Origin: Macrotis lagotis
Taxonomy: Eukaryota; Chordata; Mammalia; Peramelemorphia; Peramelidae
DNA length: 64,000 nt
Direction: 5' to 3'
Assembly: GCF_037893015.1 (NCBI RefSeq)
Contig: NC_133666.1
Span: forward strand, 654,462,957 to 654,526,956
The notes beneath the pieces were generated by a model. It worked only from the letters and a program-made list of their open reading frames with translations, did not search any database and was not told the origin of the DNA. How positions within the stretch are numbered: position 1 is the stretch's first letter; every line of letters begins with the position of its first letter. A program made the position numbers and the translations under genes. Positions 1 to 14,300 of the stretch are shown one piece after another.

Positions 1-197
1 AGTTTATATTGTTCTTGGCTATGAATGCTTTACCATTGCTCACCGTGATTTAAGAATGCAGTTTTCTTGGTACTTGAACCATATTCTTTTCCATCTATGT
101 TAGATTCATTTTAGGGGCAGACTCAAATGGCCTGCTTCTGAGGAAACTCAAAATATTTTTTGTTTTACTATTAAACAGCAATGAAATTAATGAAGTA

Positions 198-352
198 TTT
201 TTTTAAAATTTCATTTATTTAAGGCAATGGGTTTAAGTAACTTGCCCAAGATCGCACAGCTAGGCAGTTCTTAAGTGTCTGAAGTAGAATTTGAACTTGG
301 GTCCTCCAGACTCTAGGACCTGTGCTCTACCCACTGCACTACTTAGCTGCCC
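198..352 (-). mobile_element. Marsupial tRNA-derived SINE, antisense, diverged
   Basis: Reverse complement of the GGGCAGCTAAGTAGTGCAG head; body CAAGATCGCACAGCTAGG and GAATTTGAACTTGGGTCCTC. It lies directly before the L1 at 390. Confidence 0.8.
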
Positions 353-389
353 TATTTTTAAACACCTTATAAGTTCTAGGCACAGTCTT

Positions 390-892
390 TTTTTTAAGAT
401 TTTATTTATTTTGAGTTTTACAATTTCTCCCCTAATCTTACTTCTCCCCCCCCCCGAAGGCAATTTTCCAGTCTTTACATTCTTTCCATGGTATACATTG
501 ATCCAAATTGAATGTGATGAGAGAGAAATCATATCCTTAAGGAAGAAACATAAAGTATAAGAGATAGCAATATCAGACAATAAGATCAGGGGTTTTTTCC
601 CCACTAAATTAAAGGTAATAGTCTTTGGTCTTTGTTCAAATTTCACAGTTGTTTCTCTCTGGATACAGATGGTATTCTCCACTGCAGACAGCCCCAGATT
701 TTCCCTGATTGTTGCACTGATGGAATGAGTAAATCCATCAAGGTTGATCATCACCCCCATGTTGCTGTTAAGGGTGTACAATGTTTTTCTGGTTCTGCTC
801 ATCTTGCTCAGGATCAGTTCGTGCAAATCCCTCCAGGCTTCCCTGAATTCCTGTCACTCCTGGTTTCTAATAGAGCAATAGTGTTCCATGAC

Positions 893-940
<48 letters not shown>

Positions 941-997
941 TAGTTTGCTAAGCCATTCCCCAACTGGAAGGACATTTTCTTGATTTCTAATTCTTTC
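390..997 (-). mobile_element. 5'-truncated L1 3' end, antisense, with 12-bp target-site duplication
   Basis: The poly(T) end at 390 leads into L1 3' UTR and the C-terminal ORF2 region, reading LSKMSRTRKTLYTLN on the minus strand. The flanks AGGCACAGTCTT at 378-389 and 998-1009 are a perfect direct repeat. An internal (AT)n run at 905-938 lies where the related copy at 54.8 kb reads CATACATATACC. The open minus-strand frame is an L1 remnant, not a host gene. Confidence 0.9.
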
Positions 998-1229
998 AGG
1001 CACAGTCTTAATGTTGAAAACAGTCTATACTTGGGGGGGGGGTCCTATACAGAAAAAATAGGGCAAAATACAAGGGAGAAGAAATTTATTAAATGCCTCC
1101 TATGTTCCAGGCACTATGTTAAGCTCTTTCAACTCTGGTCTTCCTAGTTCCAGGCCCAGTGCTCTATTCACTGCCCAACCCACTGCCTCTAGCAACAAGT
1201 TAAAGAGTCCTTAGTAATTGAATTGTCAG

Positions 1230-1378
1230 AAGGACTTCATGTAGACTGAATTTGGGTTCAAATTTGGTCTTCATTGCATGTGTGCCCTTGGAGTCACTTA
1301 ATCTCTCTGGAGCCCCTTAGTTTTTTTCGTTTATAAAATGTCGATTGGATGGTCGCTCCCCAAACCGTTTCAGTTCTA
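1230..1378 (+). repeat. MIR-like CORE-SINE fragment
   Basis: Old SINE pattern: GGGTTCAAATTTGG, GAGTCACTTAATCTCTCTGG, then TATAAAATGTCGATTGGATG. Confidence 0.55.
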
Positions 1379-1619
1379 GTTTATTATTCTGTTCTTGTGG
1401 GTAATATAGAATGAAGGGGGCAAGACTCAGGATCGCTGATGTGTATAGCAGAAGTGGACCTCAGAATCCATCTAGTCCAACCACCCCACATTGTACCAAA
1501 ATAGTAACTAAAGTCCCAAGTACTGGTTGGGAGCTTAGAAGGAAGTCTCTAGTGAAGTGCCCAGGTTCTGTAATTTGCACCTTTGCTATTTAAGCTTTTT
1601 TTTTTTTTATCACAGACTT

Positions 1620-2800
1620 GGAGAAATCAATCAGCAATGTTTTTTTAAACAGTTTTTGTGAGCCTGGCACAATGTTAGGGGCTTATAAATGCAAAGAATA
1701 AATCAATTCTACTCTTAAGGAACTGACATTCTTAAAGGAAATAAATATTCATATGAACATCCATACCCATTAACCATAAAGAGAATAGATACCAGGTAGT
1801 TAAAAAGGGAGGGCATCAACAATTAAGGGAAGGGGAATCAGGAAAGGTTTCATGTTGAAGGTGTTGAAGAGAGGAATTCTGTAGGAGATGTGTAGCAGAC
1901 CCTAGAGAAGGGCAGTTTGGAAAGATGAGAGGATATGAGGTCCAGGAGTAAGGTGCATTGGGACTGGAAAGCTTACCTATGAAAGTAAGATTGTCAAGGT
2001 GTGATAAACAGCACTTAGATGTAGGAGAGTGATGAGCTCAGACCTCATTTTGGCAACTACTTGGAAGATAAATGGAGTGAGAGGAGGCTTGAGGCAGGGA
2101 GACAATTTAAGAGACTGATGGAATTACCTGAGTGGGAAGTGAGGAAAGCTTGAAGTAAATGTGCAAGTAGAGAAATAACAGTAATGCTACCATATATTTG
2201 TATAGCGTCTAGTCTGTTAATCATTATGCCAAGCACTCATTTCATCATCCTCATAATCCTGAGAAGTTTAGTTGCTGTTATTCCCATTTTTACAGGTGAG
2301 GAACCTGAAACATCAGAAGTTAAGTGACTTTCCCAGTCACATAGCTAAGTGTCTGGGGCAGGGTTTGAACTCAGGCCCAGCTCTAGCTATCTTAAAGGAT
2401 GGCAAGATCTGGCACCTGATTGGAGATATGGAGTGAGAAGTTGAGGGTGTGGTGAAGTTGTGTTACTGGGATTGGAAGGCTAGTTCTGTATTGGACAAAT
2501 TGAGTTTTAAGATCTCTCTGGCTTGTCTAGTCTGAAATATCTAATTGGGGCATTTGAAAGTTGGCCTGAAACTCAGGGGATTAACTGGGGTTTGTTATAT
2601 AGTCATATACAAGAGATGGATAATTAAACCCAGAGGAACTGATGAAGTCACCAAGAAAGAAGGGGGAGCAGGACAAAACCCTGGGGATTATCTTCATATT
2701 CCCCATGTAGAGGGCAAAATAAGGATGATAAAGCAGCAAAGGAAACTGAGGAGCAGCCACAGATTACAGAACCTAGAGACTAATATCAGAAAAAGACTGT
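1620..2800 (-). repeat. Ancient L2-like LINE debris with a MIR-like element inside (about 2185-2390)
   Basis: The plus strand shows phrases typical of antisense L2, such as GGAACTGACATTCTTAAAGG, GAGGCTTGAGGCAGGGAGAC and ATTGAGTTTTAAGATCTC. An antisense CORE-SINE (CAGGTGAGGAACCTGAAACA, GGGTTTGAACTCAGGCCCAG) interrupts it. Highly diverged; limits are approximate. Confidence 0.5.
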
Positions 2801-3627
2801 CTAGAAACAGGGTGTCAGATATAACTGAATTCAAAGGGGGGCTATGCCCTGAGAAAAGGCAGTTGGGTTCTGTGATATGGTAGAATAGTTGTGTTTTTTA
2901 CCTCAAAGTGCAGAATGGTGAGGATAGAAATAGTTGGTTGAGCTATTTGTGGTGTTTTGGAAGTCTTCTGACTCTGATCTCGAAGAGAGGAAAAGAGTAT
3001 AGGAAAAAAATCACAAGTGATACTTTTACTATCCAGCCTTCATAGAACTGTCTGGTTGAGCGCATTTCTCTCCAAACAGTTGTGCAGAAGGAGTGACTTG
3101 AGCTTCTGAGCTGTGCAGGAATAAAAAGGGAGGACTTTTTGATTACATTTCTGGGCAAGTCATTTTACCTATTTGCCTCTGTTTCACCATTTTGGAAAAT
3201 TAGCTAGAGAAGGAAATGGCAGTCCACTCCCAAAAGGGGTCATGAAGAGTTGAACATGACTGAACACAATAAAACAAGAGTGGGTTTAATACCTATCTCA
3301 TAAGGTGGTTGTGAGGAAATCATAATTTAATATGATTATATTAGTTTTATATTTTGAGTCAATTTCTGACTTTCTAGATTTTTTTTTACTGTAAACATGA
3401 GTAATGGGTGTAAGCTTCCTGTAACATAAATTATTAAGAGAGTAGTATTATTAGAGCTATAAGGAATCTTAATCTCTATCTAGTCCAACACTATAAAAAG
3501 AAGAAGCTGGAAACTCTGGAGATTAGGCTAATTGTTCATGCAAAATCCAAAAGCTGTTATGTTTTTTGTACTCTTGAATTCTAATTTCAGATTTTTTCAA
3601 GTTTTGTTCACTTTCAAAAATTAATTT

Positions 3628-3783
3628 AGGGGTCAGCTAGGTGGCGCAGTGGATAAAGCACTGGCCCTGGAGTCAGGAGTACCTAGGTTCAGATCTGGTC
3701 TCAGACACTTAATTACCTAGCTGTGTGGCCTTGGGCAAGCCACTTAACCCCGTTTGTCTTGCAAAAACCAAAAAAAAAAAAAA
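3628..3783 (+). mobile_element. Marsupial tRNA-derived SINE
   Basis: Head GTCAGCTAGGTGGCGCAG, body GGTCTCAGACACTTAATTACC, end TTGCAAAAACC plus an A tail. Little diverged. Confidence 0.93.
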
Positions 3784-5338
3784 TTATACCCTGCTATTTT
3801 CTAATTCATTTCTATTTCTTTAAATGCATTCTTTCAACCATCTCTAGCCTATACCTACTTTAAGGATGGTCTAAAGAAAAAGCATTTTGAGGGGCTCATT
3901 TGTTTCTGTATTAGGGAACTGCATTGTCTATCCTTCAGAGTACTTAGAATATGAGGGCTCTCCTTTGTGCCCTCTGTAGTTAGAAACCTGAACCCTGACA
4001 AGTGTCAAAAGCCATGGATCATTTTTTGTCTTTTCCTGTACTTTGATTTGTCAGGCCCATTTCCTAGTGTCTTTGATACCAGAGCAATTCCTTTCTTCCC
4101 TGTATTCTCTACGTTTCTGGGGACAGGGACCACTCAGTGAGCCTCAGTTGTGGTGGGTTAGAAGTGGGAATGGAAAATGTCAATTAGGAGGCAATAGCAT
4201 CTACATCCCAGTGTGGTTACAAAGATAAGATAATATATTAAAGTGCTTTATAAGAGCTAATTTGTATTAAGAAATGGTATATCTATTTAACACTTTTATG
4301 ATGTATAACATGTATGAATTCTTAAAATTCTGTGTGGAAAGGAATTAAACTACATAGTATCAGGAAAAGGATGTCATTTCAAGAAAAATATTGAGAAACT
4401 TTAAAAATGGAGTACACGTCAGTCTTTGGACCTCTCTCCCTATTACTAACTTACATAGCACTAGTTTTATAGGGGATAAGATGTAGAATTCTCTCTTTAG
4501 CCCCAGTGCATGTCACCATCTCTGCATGTTAGAGAATTGTGGAGCGCAAGCACTGAGAATTAAGTAATCCTTCCCTGGATCACACAATTGATACATATAT
4601 CAAGAGATAGGAGGTGAGAAGACCTGAATTTGAAGCCAGCTTGCTAGCCACTCCATTGTAGCAACTTCACTATGCTGCTTATCTCAGATGAACTTTTGTA
4701 AATTTTATATGACTTCACATATCCTTAACCTTCAAGTTTTCTTTTACATGTAGTTGCCCAATGAGGGGGGCAAGAGTGAAGAATGCTGATTTCTGCCATT
4801 TAAGTAGCTCTGACCTAACCCTGAATTCTATCAAGAACCTAGCAACAGTGAAGTGACTCCAGATTTTTATTGCATTTCTTCTAATGGCCAGTATTAGGTT
4901 CTGTGAGTGCAAAGGATGGTGCCCACAAGAACATAACATTTTGGTTTTATTTGAAAAATGAAGCCCTGTTTGTGAATGAGTCCTCAGGATATGATCCCTT
5001 GGGTACTTGGTTTTCTAAGTTAAACTGGCGATGGATTATTTTTAAAATAGATTATTTTAAAATGGATAATTTTTAAATATTGCAGTTCTTTCTTAGGTTC
5101 TCCTTTAGGAATTTATTGAAAGCCACTGTGTAAGTAGGATGGGTATGAACTGTTGATTTCATATTTCAGCCTAGAATTTGTATTATTTCTGGCAGAAAGC
5201 TATGGCTAATATATTTAATAATTATTTGTCTGTAATTTATGTATTTCTGAAGTATTAGGAAATGTAAAACCTTATAATATAACCTCTTAACATTTATTGT
5301 TTAATCACATGTAACAAATATAACTTTGCTTATTTTAG

Positions 5339-8300
5339 GATCCTGATGGCGAGCATGCCAGGAGAGCAATGCAAAAGGTGATGGCTACAACTGGTGGGAT
5401 GGGTATGGGACCAGGTGGCCCAGGAATGATTAATATCCCACCCAGTATCCTAAATAATCCTAACATCCCAAATGAGATTATCCATGCATTACAGGCCGGA
5501 AGACTTGGAAGCACAGTATTTGTAGCAAATGTAAGTAAACCAAAAATATTTTAAAATGCAAAGTTTGGGTGTTATGAGTTATTAATATGTCACAGTTCAC
5601 AGAACAAAGGTGATTATTAAATACTAAAGAATGGGGGAGAAGGAGGGGATAGGGAATCGGTAATATTAAGAAAGCTCAAGCAGCTCGGTGTTAAATGTTT
5701 GTGCTTGTTGCTAATGTTGCTTACAATATCAATTCTAGCAGAATAGAGATAGGCAGAAATATTGTAAAGTAATGGAATGCAGGAAAGACAGGGAATGCTG
5801 TGGCCTTTTAAGGGGGTGTTATTTATTTAATTATTTGTTGGCTTGTTTATTTGTATGCACATACAATTTCCATTGGGATCAGTGAAGTCTGTAAAACATA
5901 TAGCATACAGAACATTTCACAGTACCAGAAAATTTTGCTTTGCATTTCATTTTTTCGGTCTCTGAGTGCCACAAGGAATAAGAGCTGGGGCCAAGAAGGT
6001 ATGAGAATAACTGAGGGTCCATTTATGTTATTAGCCTTGGTCCTGGTTTCCTTTGCTTTGTATGGCTCTTCTATCTCTTTGGGTTAAAATGATGCCCATA
6101 GAGCCGATGTCTTCTTTCTTGTTCACATTCTTCTACCCACTCCTAGCTTTCTTAAGGAATCCACAGTTGTGCATTGAACTGACACTATTTCAATTCATCT
6201 CTCAAATCTACATTTGGGGAGGAAATAGAAATTGAAATTCTATAATTGATGGGAGACTTGGAAAGGAAAAACGAATATAGGGGAGACCTTGAAGACTCAC
6301 TGTTACTGAAAATACAAGAAGAGCAGGATCTTTAGACATTGTGGTACAGATGCAAGAATGCTGACCTTGGAGTCCCAGGGCTTGAGTTTGGATGTCAACT
6401 CTGCAATCACTCTCTGTGATCTTGGGCAAGTCACTTCATTTGTAAAATGAGGGGATTGGACTGAATGATCTCTTGAGAGACATTTGTATAATATGTGGAG
6501 TGGTAACATACAGGACTTGTAAAGGACTGTTTATTATCTTTACAAATGAGTTGTCAGTGACTATAAAAATCTTTTTTGTTTTTTGCAAGGCATTGGGGTT
6601 AAGTGACTTGGCCAAGGCCTCACAGCTAGTTAATTATTAAGTGTCTGAGGCCAGATTTGAAATCAGATACTCCTGATTCCGAGGCCCATCCTCTAGCCAC
6701 TCCCTGACCATATAAATCTTGTTCATGCCCACTTAGCCTTGTATTGAGCTGCTTGGACCCACGCAAGTTCCTAATCCCACCCCTGCTTCTGACCTTTAGG
6801 GAACAGAAATAGAATTTGCAGGAAGGATTTTTGACTGTATGATCTTAGTGGAGAATGTAATCCCTGTGTTGTCTTTTACCAACTCCTTGATTCCTAATAT
6901 TTTTGCCTCTTTTCTACCAGCATAGCCTAAGTCTGAGATGTAGGTTTCTGTTTTAGACTTTTGTCTTTAACCTGAAAGATCAAAGGGAAAAGGAGTATAC
7001 AGGGAAGGGACTGCAAATGGGATAGAATTTTTAAAAATTTAAATATGGTTGTTTACCAGTCTTCCATGGTGAAAAATCCTGTTTAGAAGCAACTAGTCAA
7101 GAAAATAAACTTGTTTTCCATTCTGTGTCAATTATAGTCCCTCCTATCCCTCAAGTGAATCTCATTCCTGTCTCTTCCATTCTACTACCAAAAAGGTGCT
7201 GAGGAGGAGGAGGAGGAGGAGGAGGAGCTCTCAGGATTTGGGAAGTATTTAAGGATAGGGCTTATCTGTTCTTTAGTGCATTGATGCTACTACCTTTTAG
7301 GGTAAAATTCTTGATAATCTTTTTGTTGTTGGTTGTTGAGGTCTTAGCTCAGACACACAGCTTTCATGACTGAGTAGCTATTTTTTAAAAAAGCAAGAAA
7401 TGCCCATAGCTAATATGGAAGGATGTCTTGTATAACTTCACATGTATAATCACTATATTGGTTGACTTCTCAAGGGACTGGAAGGAGAGAATGTGGAACT
7501 CAAATTTTTAAAAAAAAAAATTTGTAATTAAGGGGCAGCTAGGTGGCGCAGTGGGTAGAGCACTGGCCCTGGAGTCAAGGACCTGAGTTCAAATGTATCC
7601 TCAGACACTTAATAATTACCTAGCTGTGTGACCTTGGGCAAGTCACTTAACCCCATTGCCTTAAAAAAACCAAACACAAACAAACAAAATTTATGTAATT
7701 GGGAAATATTTGTGTTATTACATAATACATTTTAAAATGGAAGTTGCAGAGGTTCTAATTTCTTGCACTTAGTTATTTTTCTATAATTTGGATGCAGAGC
7801 AAACATAAGTAAATTATCGTTATTGGAAACTTAAAATCAATGAATAATGAATGACAAAAGAGAAAAGCAGGTGAGGCCCCTTTAACTTCTAAATCATTGT
7901 ATCTGGAATTCAGAAAGTGCATCTTATACCACTCAGGATGTACAATGCAACTTTCTCCCCAAAATTGGAATGCCATTGAGGCATCTCTTCCCTTTGCTAA
8001 CACATGCTCAGAACCAAGTGTTGTAACCTATTTGTGCAGTAAGAACTCTATGTAAATGTTCCATGATATACAGAGTCCTTTCCTTTTCAGCTGGATTATA
8101 AAGTTGGCTGGAAGAAACTGAAGGAAGTATTCTGTATGGCTGGCGTAGTGGTTAGAGCAGACATTCTTGAAGATAAAGATGGGAAAAGTCGTGGAATCGG
8201 CACTGTTACTTTTGAACAGTCAATTGAAGCAGTTCAGGCTATATGTATCCTTTTGAACCTGTATCAGTACCATCCCAGTGATTAAAGCAGGTTTGATTGA

Positions 8301-11300
8301 GGAGAGTTACTACATCATATTTTACTTTGGATATGAAAGACTGTTATTGAAAGGAACAATGTGCTACTGTGGAATTGGAAAAGCAAAGCACTTTGGTATG
8401 AAATGAGCCAGAGTTCTGTTGACTTTTTTTTTCCCCTAAACTGATTTGTCTCAGTGTTTTTTCTTTGTTAATAAAAACTTTCTTCTACAAGTCTTAATTT
8501 CATTGTTTGCATTGCAATTCTTTCCAGAGAATGATATCAAGAAATGTATCTAGAATTCATTATTCCTTCTCTTTCACCTTTCCTGTGGTATTGAACATGT
8601 GTTTTGTTCTGTTTTGTCTTTTTTTAATGAGTTGTTTTGTAACAATTTTTAATTTGGTGTTTTTCATACTATAATAGCTTGATTGGATTACTTACATTAT
8701 AATTATATATTATAGTCTAATTATAGTATAAGGACAGTATAATTATAGTACTATATTTCTTTCCATAAAATCATATTTTTGTATGTGACATTAATCCATG
8801 GGTTGAAGACTCATGACCCTCATAGACAACTGCTGTGGTTGGTGAAAAGAAATTCATTTGGTGAAGAAGATTGAAAAGAAGAAAGTATGATGATGGTGTT
8901 TATAAGTAGCTTGAACATACTTGAAAAGAAATCATGGGTTTCTGTTAGTTTGAAATTGTCAGATTGAAAATAGCAAATAGATGACCTTAACTAATATATC
9001 AGCAATGTTCAATGGCCAACTGCTATTTGACAGACCAATGCATGTGAAGATGGTAAGTTTAACACAAGTGTTTCTTCATTTTATGTAATTTTTTAGAATT
9101 GCAGAATCATCAGTTAGAAGGGACCGCAGCAGCCATCTTAGTCTCTTACATTGGAAAAAAATCCTCCTGAGATATACTCAACAAATAGTTATTTGTCTTT
9201 TTTAGATTTTTCAAGGCAGTGGGGTTAAGTGGCTTGCCCAAGGCCACATGGCTAGGTAATTATTAAGTGTCTGAGGTTGGATTTGAACCCAGGTACTCCA
9301 GACTCCAAGGCTGGTGCTATATTCACTGCTCTACCTAGCCGCCCCTCATTTATCTTTAACATAAAGACCTCCACAGAGAGGAAACTTGTACTTCTCAGCA
9401 GCCTGTTTCACTTTTGGGCAACTCTTGTTATTAGGGAAATATTTTTGATAGCATCCTAAATCCTGATCATCTGCAATGTACCTCCCCTATTTACCCCCTA
9501 TTGCTCTTGGTTTTATCTACATGAGAGACTTTTACTTACTTGAAGATAGTTATCATGACTTCCTTCTCTTTAAGCTACACATGTCCTGTTTCTTCAGCTG
9601 ATTTCTCTTAGAACATGAATTCAACCATTCTAATGTCCAAAATTCAACATAAAACTACAATATTTAATGGTAGCAAGATATAGTGAAACTCACATGGAAG
9701 CTTAAGTCATTTCTTAATCCAGATTGAGATTTGCACTAGCTTTCAGTTCACTAAACTTGCTATATCCTTTGGAGAACAGCTATCTGTTCTTTTCTGTCTT
9801 ATGTTTGTAGAATGGTACTAATTTGTACCCAAGTACAAGACTTTTTTAAAACTTTTTATCGAATGTCATTTTGATTCTGCTTAGTACTCAAGCCTATCAA
9901 GATCCTTTTGGATCTTGATTTAACTGGTAGGTTATCTCTTCCAGCATTGTTTTAGCTGCAAAATTGATACAAATTTCAGGTTATTTTATCCATCCAGTTT
10001 GTAGATTAAAATGTCAGGTGTACCTGGGGTGTTCAATTGCCATCTGTCTAGTTACTCTCTAATTCAGTAATCTAGATAATAGGATAAGTTGTAAAGAAGT
10101 AAGATACTAAGAACCTTTTGAGTTGTGATATTGTTGTTTTTTAAAAAACCATCCATGCCAGTTTGAACCAATTTGCAGTGCGTTGATTTTGTTATCTGTA
10201 GGTAGGAAATGAGGTACTGCCTAGATACATACCTAGAATAGGTAGAATACATACAAGAAGTCCTGATTTATAATGAGTTGAACTTAAATTTCAAATTATG
10301 TTTTGCTATTTTCATCCTAATACTCATTTTATTGCTGATTATAAACAGCGCCAGCTACTAAATTAGATGAATAGGAGGCCAGATAGTGAACCAGCTGCCA
10401 TGGTTGGTCTTTTAAAATAAACAATTACTAATTGTTACTATTAGAGACCTATTGACAGGATGGAAGAATTTGAGTTTGAAAAAATAGAACAGATTCTTAA
10501 AATTTGTAATGATTGTCAGTTTTATGATGTGCAAAAATAGTAAATATAATAGATAATTAATCTTTGATTTCCGCCTTGCACATAGCATTTCTGAATTTCT
10601 CCTCCAGCTATCATTTGAGGGTACATTTGCCCAAGGAGTAAAAATTCAAGTTATATTCATCTCAGCTAAAAACAAAATGCTTTAAAGACAAAAAATGTTT
10701 TATCACTTGATCTTGTGTCATTCACATGTATAAATGAGGGTTGAACATCTTTTAAAAAAATTATTCCCCAATATGTGGCTGTTGGGCTCATAAGTATCAC
10801 AAAGTTGTATCAGACTGGAACTTTGCTCAATATTCTTCTGTTTCTTACTGCCAAAGCTACAAGGGCTCCTGTCATGGTGGTGGCAGTCACCCCCCCCCCC
10901 TTTTTCCCCTTCCTGTTGTCCTCTCCTTTGCCACCTTTTTCCAAAAAGCCTTCCTTTAGATTTACAAATCGACATATTTGGAGGGTTTAAGAGTGCTCAT
11001 TTCTGGAAAAGCTTAGAGGTGGTTTAGAGTTTAGAGAAGCCCAAAAGGCTTCTGAAATACTCAGACTTTAAAAGGTTCAGTACAGTAGAAAGTCAGATTT
11101 CAAGACATTTTCCAGTTAAGTTTCCTATATTATGGAAATTCAAAAAAAAACTAGTTTCAAAATAAAAGTGTATTCATAATAGTTTCATTCAGTAAATTTC
11201 TGTGATGTAATTTTTTTTATCAGGATAATGCGGTTATAATGAGGTAAATTTTTTTTTTTGTTTTTCCCATTTAGGATGAGAGAGCCTTGCCAAAGGGTGA

Positions 11301-14300
11301 CTTTTTCCCACCTGAGCGCCCCCAACAACTTCCACGTAAGTATCAGTACATGGCTCTTATTTTCACTCTTTGGAAGCAAATTATCTTATGAAAAGTCCAT
11401 TCATGTGATAATTTTGTGTGAGCTCACATATGTTTTGCAAAACCTTTTTGCCTTGCACCAGTTTTCAGGTGTAAGAAAATTAAATTTCAGGATATAAAAT
11501 AAAGCAATCTGTTAGATTACAGCTTACATTTCTATCTGTTAAGATGCTTAAAGGATTTGCCAAGTTCTTTTCATACAATAGCTACTTGGATAATGAAACT
11601 AAAGCTTGGAGATGACTTGAAGTTTCTTGATCTTTCTATTCATGTAACTGTTAATATCCATATACAATATACTGTCTCTGACCTTAATTTTATAATGTTT
11701 ATCAGTGATTAGAGCAGCACAAACCATAGAGTTAATGTAAATGCTAGGCTTTATCATTATATGTAAAGGAAGGAAATGATCAGTTTGGTTTGGATGGATT
11801 GTTGTCAAGAATACTGTTGAGGATTTCTCTATTTGCTGGTCCCTAAAAACTATTATAATTTTTTTTAAGGTAGAAAATGGCTAGCTAGAAGGGAAATTCA
11901 ACTCATTGGCCTCAATCTACTCTTCTAAGAGAAAGCATTTTTTGAAGATATTCAGTAATTCTGATTTTTTTGTTGGGGAATTTAATAAATTGGTTGAATT
12001 GAACTAGACTGACTTTGCCCCTGTCCCCCCTTCATGGCATGTATTTTTACATCTTTACAATTGAGTATTGTTTTATTAACTTTGGAAGGTAATTGAATCT
12101 GGAAACCTAAGTTTGTATCCTATCTGAAGATAGTGATTTGTGGGCCAGTTTAGCTTTAAAATCTTAATTTCCTCATCTGCATAATGGGAATAATGTTGAG
12201 GAAGGTATCCTATAAACCATTTAGTTATCCTTCCATAGTGAAATTCTTGACTTGAGTTTCAAAGTTAAGAGAAATAAATGTAAACTTCCTTTTGAAGCCT
12301 TTTGTTAATCTAGAAGCTGACTCATTTTCAATCTCAGCTGGTGTAGAATGTGATGTTTAACTTGATAATAGGATATTGGTCCCAGGGAACTCATTAATCT
12401 TATGCTATTTCATTTTCATTGGCTGCTTTTTTTTTGCCTTCTCGGGTGTTGACTTGAATCTTGAGCCCTGTGTGTTTTGGGACCATGAAACCATAGAGAT
12501 CAACCCTTTATGCCACTTGATTAAGAATAATAGAAGCACCTAGGCTGCTGTCAACCAGATTGGCTTCCAGGGTGGATCTTTACATACTTACTTCTTCCCT
12601 GTAGAGTCTTTACCTAATTAGCCTTGATTTCAACTCATAAGATACTATGCAAATCATATCACAACACTGGAGAATCTTACAGCCAAACAATGTATACCAC
12701 ATAGAAGTCCAAAGCCTGCTAAGTAGTGATTCTATTCTGGGCTGGTTGTTCTTGTGTAGTAACAGCTTTCTAGTTAACTGTATCAGGATAAAAGTTGCCT
12801 TGTCATTTTTTTTTTTTGTAATATATCCATCATATAGAATTAAAAATTTCCATTCTAGGTACTTTATCCCCAAGTTTGAGTTGGGGGAAAAGATTGAGAG
12901 TGCAAAGGTAGGTTGTGGATAAGCAGATCATATACAATTATATATCAAGTATACAGCCATATACTTGATAAATCTAGGAGTCACTTCGCAGTTCTGAAGA
13001 TGGGAACAGAAAGGCAATTTTGGGAGATTTCCCAATATGTACCTTATAAATATATGTATTAATTACTACTATCCTTAAACATTTGGTGTAGGAAGTATGA
13101 TTGGTATTATTGATAGTCAAGCAATAAACTGGGTTTGTTTCTAAAGCCCTTTTAACATGAAAATTCAAACTTGTGACATTTTTCCCTCCAGATGGACTTG
13201 GTGGCATTGGTATGGGGCTAGGACCAGGAGGACAACCTATTGATGCTAATCATCTAAACAAAGGCATAGGAATGGGCAACATAGGACCTGCAGGTAAGTT
13301 CACCTTAGTCCATTCTACTATCTGTGTTGAAAAGATGCAAGATTTCCTCTAGAGAATAATGAAAATAAACATTTTGATCAATGTGTGCCTCACATTCTTA
13401 CAGAAAAATTTTTAAATGATTTTTCATTTTGGTCTTTATCTTAAAATAAGTAGGCAAGTTAATTTAACATTTATTATTGTACTAAATATATGTGATACCT
13501 GCCAAACAGAAATATAAAATATAAAATGGTCTCTTTCCTTGTGGAGTAGATTATTTTAGTTATTTCTTTCATTTGGCAGATAAAGAAGCAGTAGGCCTGG
13601 ATTCTGACTTGAACCCCTATAGGTGCCTGAATTCCCTTCTTACCAGAGGTTCTGTTGCTGAGCAAACCCACCCAAAACAAACAAGGTTTACATCCAATAT
13701 ATTTTTAGTCAAATCATTTTGGTGATATGTACATAAACCCTTTAATTGATTTTAGTTTCATTTTAAAGACAATCCTTAAAAATTAGGCACACAGCTTAAA
13801 GACAAGAAATGATTCCTTGGCCACAAAGCAAAGGAGGCAGGGGAAATCATAAAATATCAAAACCTGAAAGACAAAACAGACCATTGATCTTTTTAGTGTT
13901 GGAGCAAATAGCTTGATGAATACCAATGACTTTTGAAAAGGTGGTTACTCTGATGTGTGATATATAATTGAAAATATAATTGAAAAGGGTTTATTATTCT
14001 AAGTTTAGAGAAAAGAAATATAGGCAAGGAAGGCATAAGTTTTTGTTATCTGGAAAATTAATATGAAATAGTTTTTGAGTTTTTTAAGTCAAGTCCCTTG
14101 TATCAGTTAATTGAATTATTGATATTGTAAAGAAATTATGTGGTTTTAAGACTTTTTTGTCTTCTCCATTTTCTTATATCCTTAACCTCTTGATCAGTTT
14201 TCTTTATCAAAAATAATTTGCATTTATTAGACAGGTGAAAAGTTGTACTTTATGAATGAACTTAAAATAGGACAAATATGCTATCCATGTGTATTGGAAT

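Larger units (their letters stand above)
1..5338 (+). other. HNRNPM: HNRNPM intron upstream of the DPDGE exon (5' end cut by the window)
   Basis: No coding exon is recognisable here. The stretch ends in TTGCTTATTTTAG before the exon at 5339. It holds an antisense SINE, an antisense L1 tail with an (AT)n run, MIR-like fragments, L2-like debris and a sense SINE, each listed separately; about half is unassigned AT-rich intron. The exons for RRM1 are not present and must precede base 1. Confidence 0.8.

Noticed and set aside
260-826. 188-codon minus-strand ORF as a host gene
   Set aside because: It is the C-terminal ORF2 plus 3' UTR of an antisense L1 with a target-site duplication.
3628-3783. 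tRNA genes at the SINE heads
   Set aside because: The heads keep tRNA-like promoter boxes but do not fold as complete tRNAs and recur with tails and target duplications.
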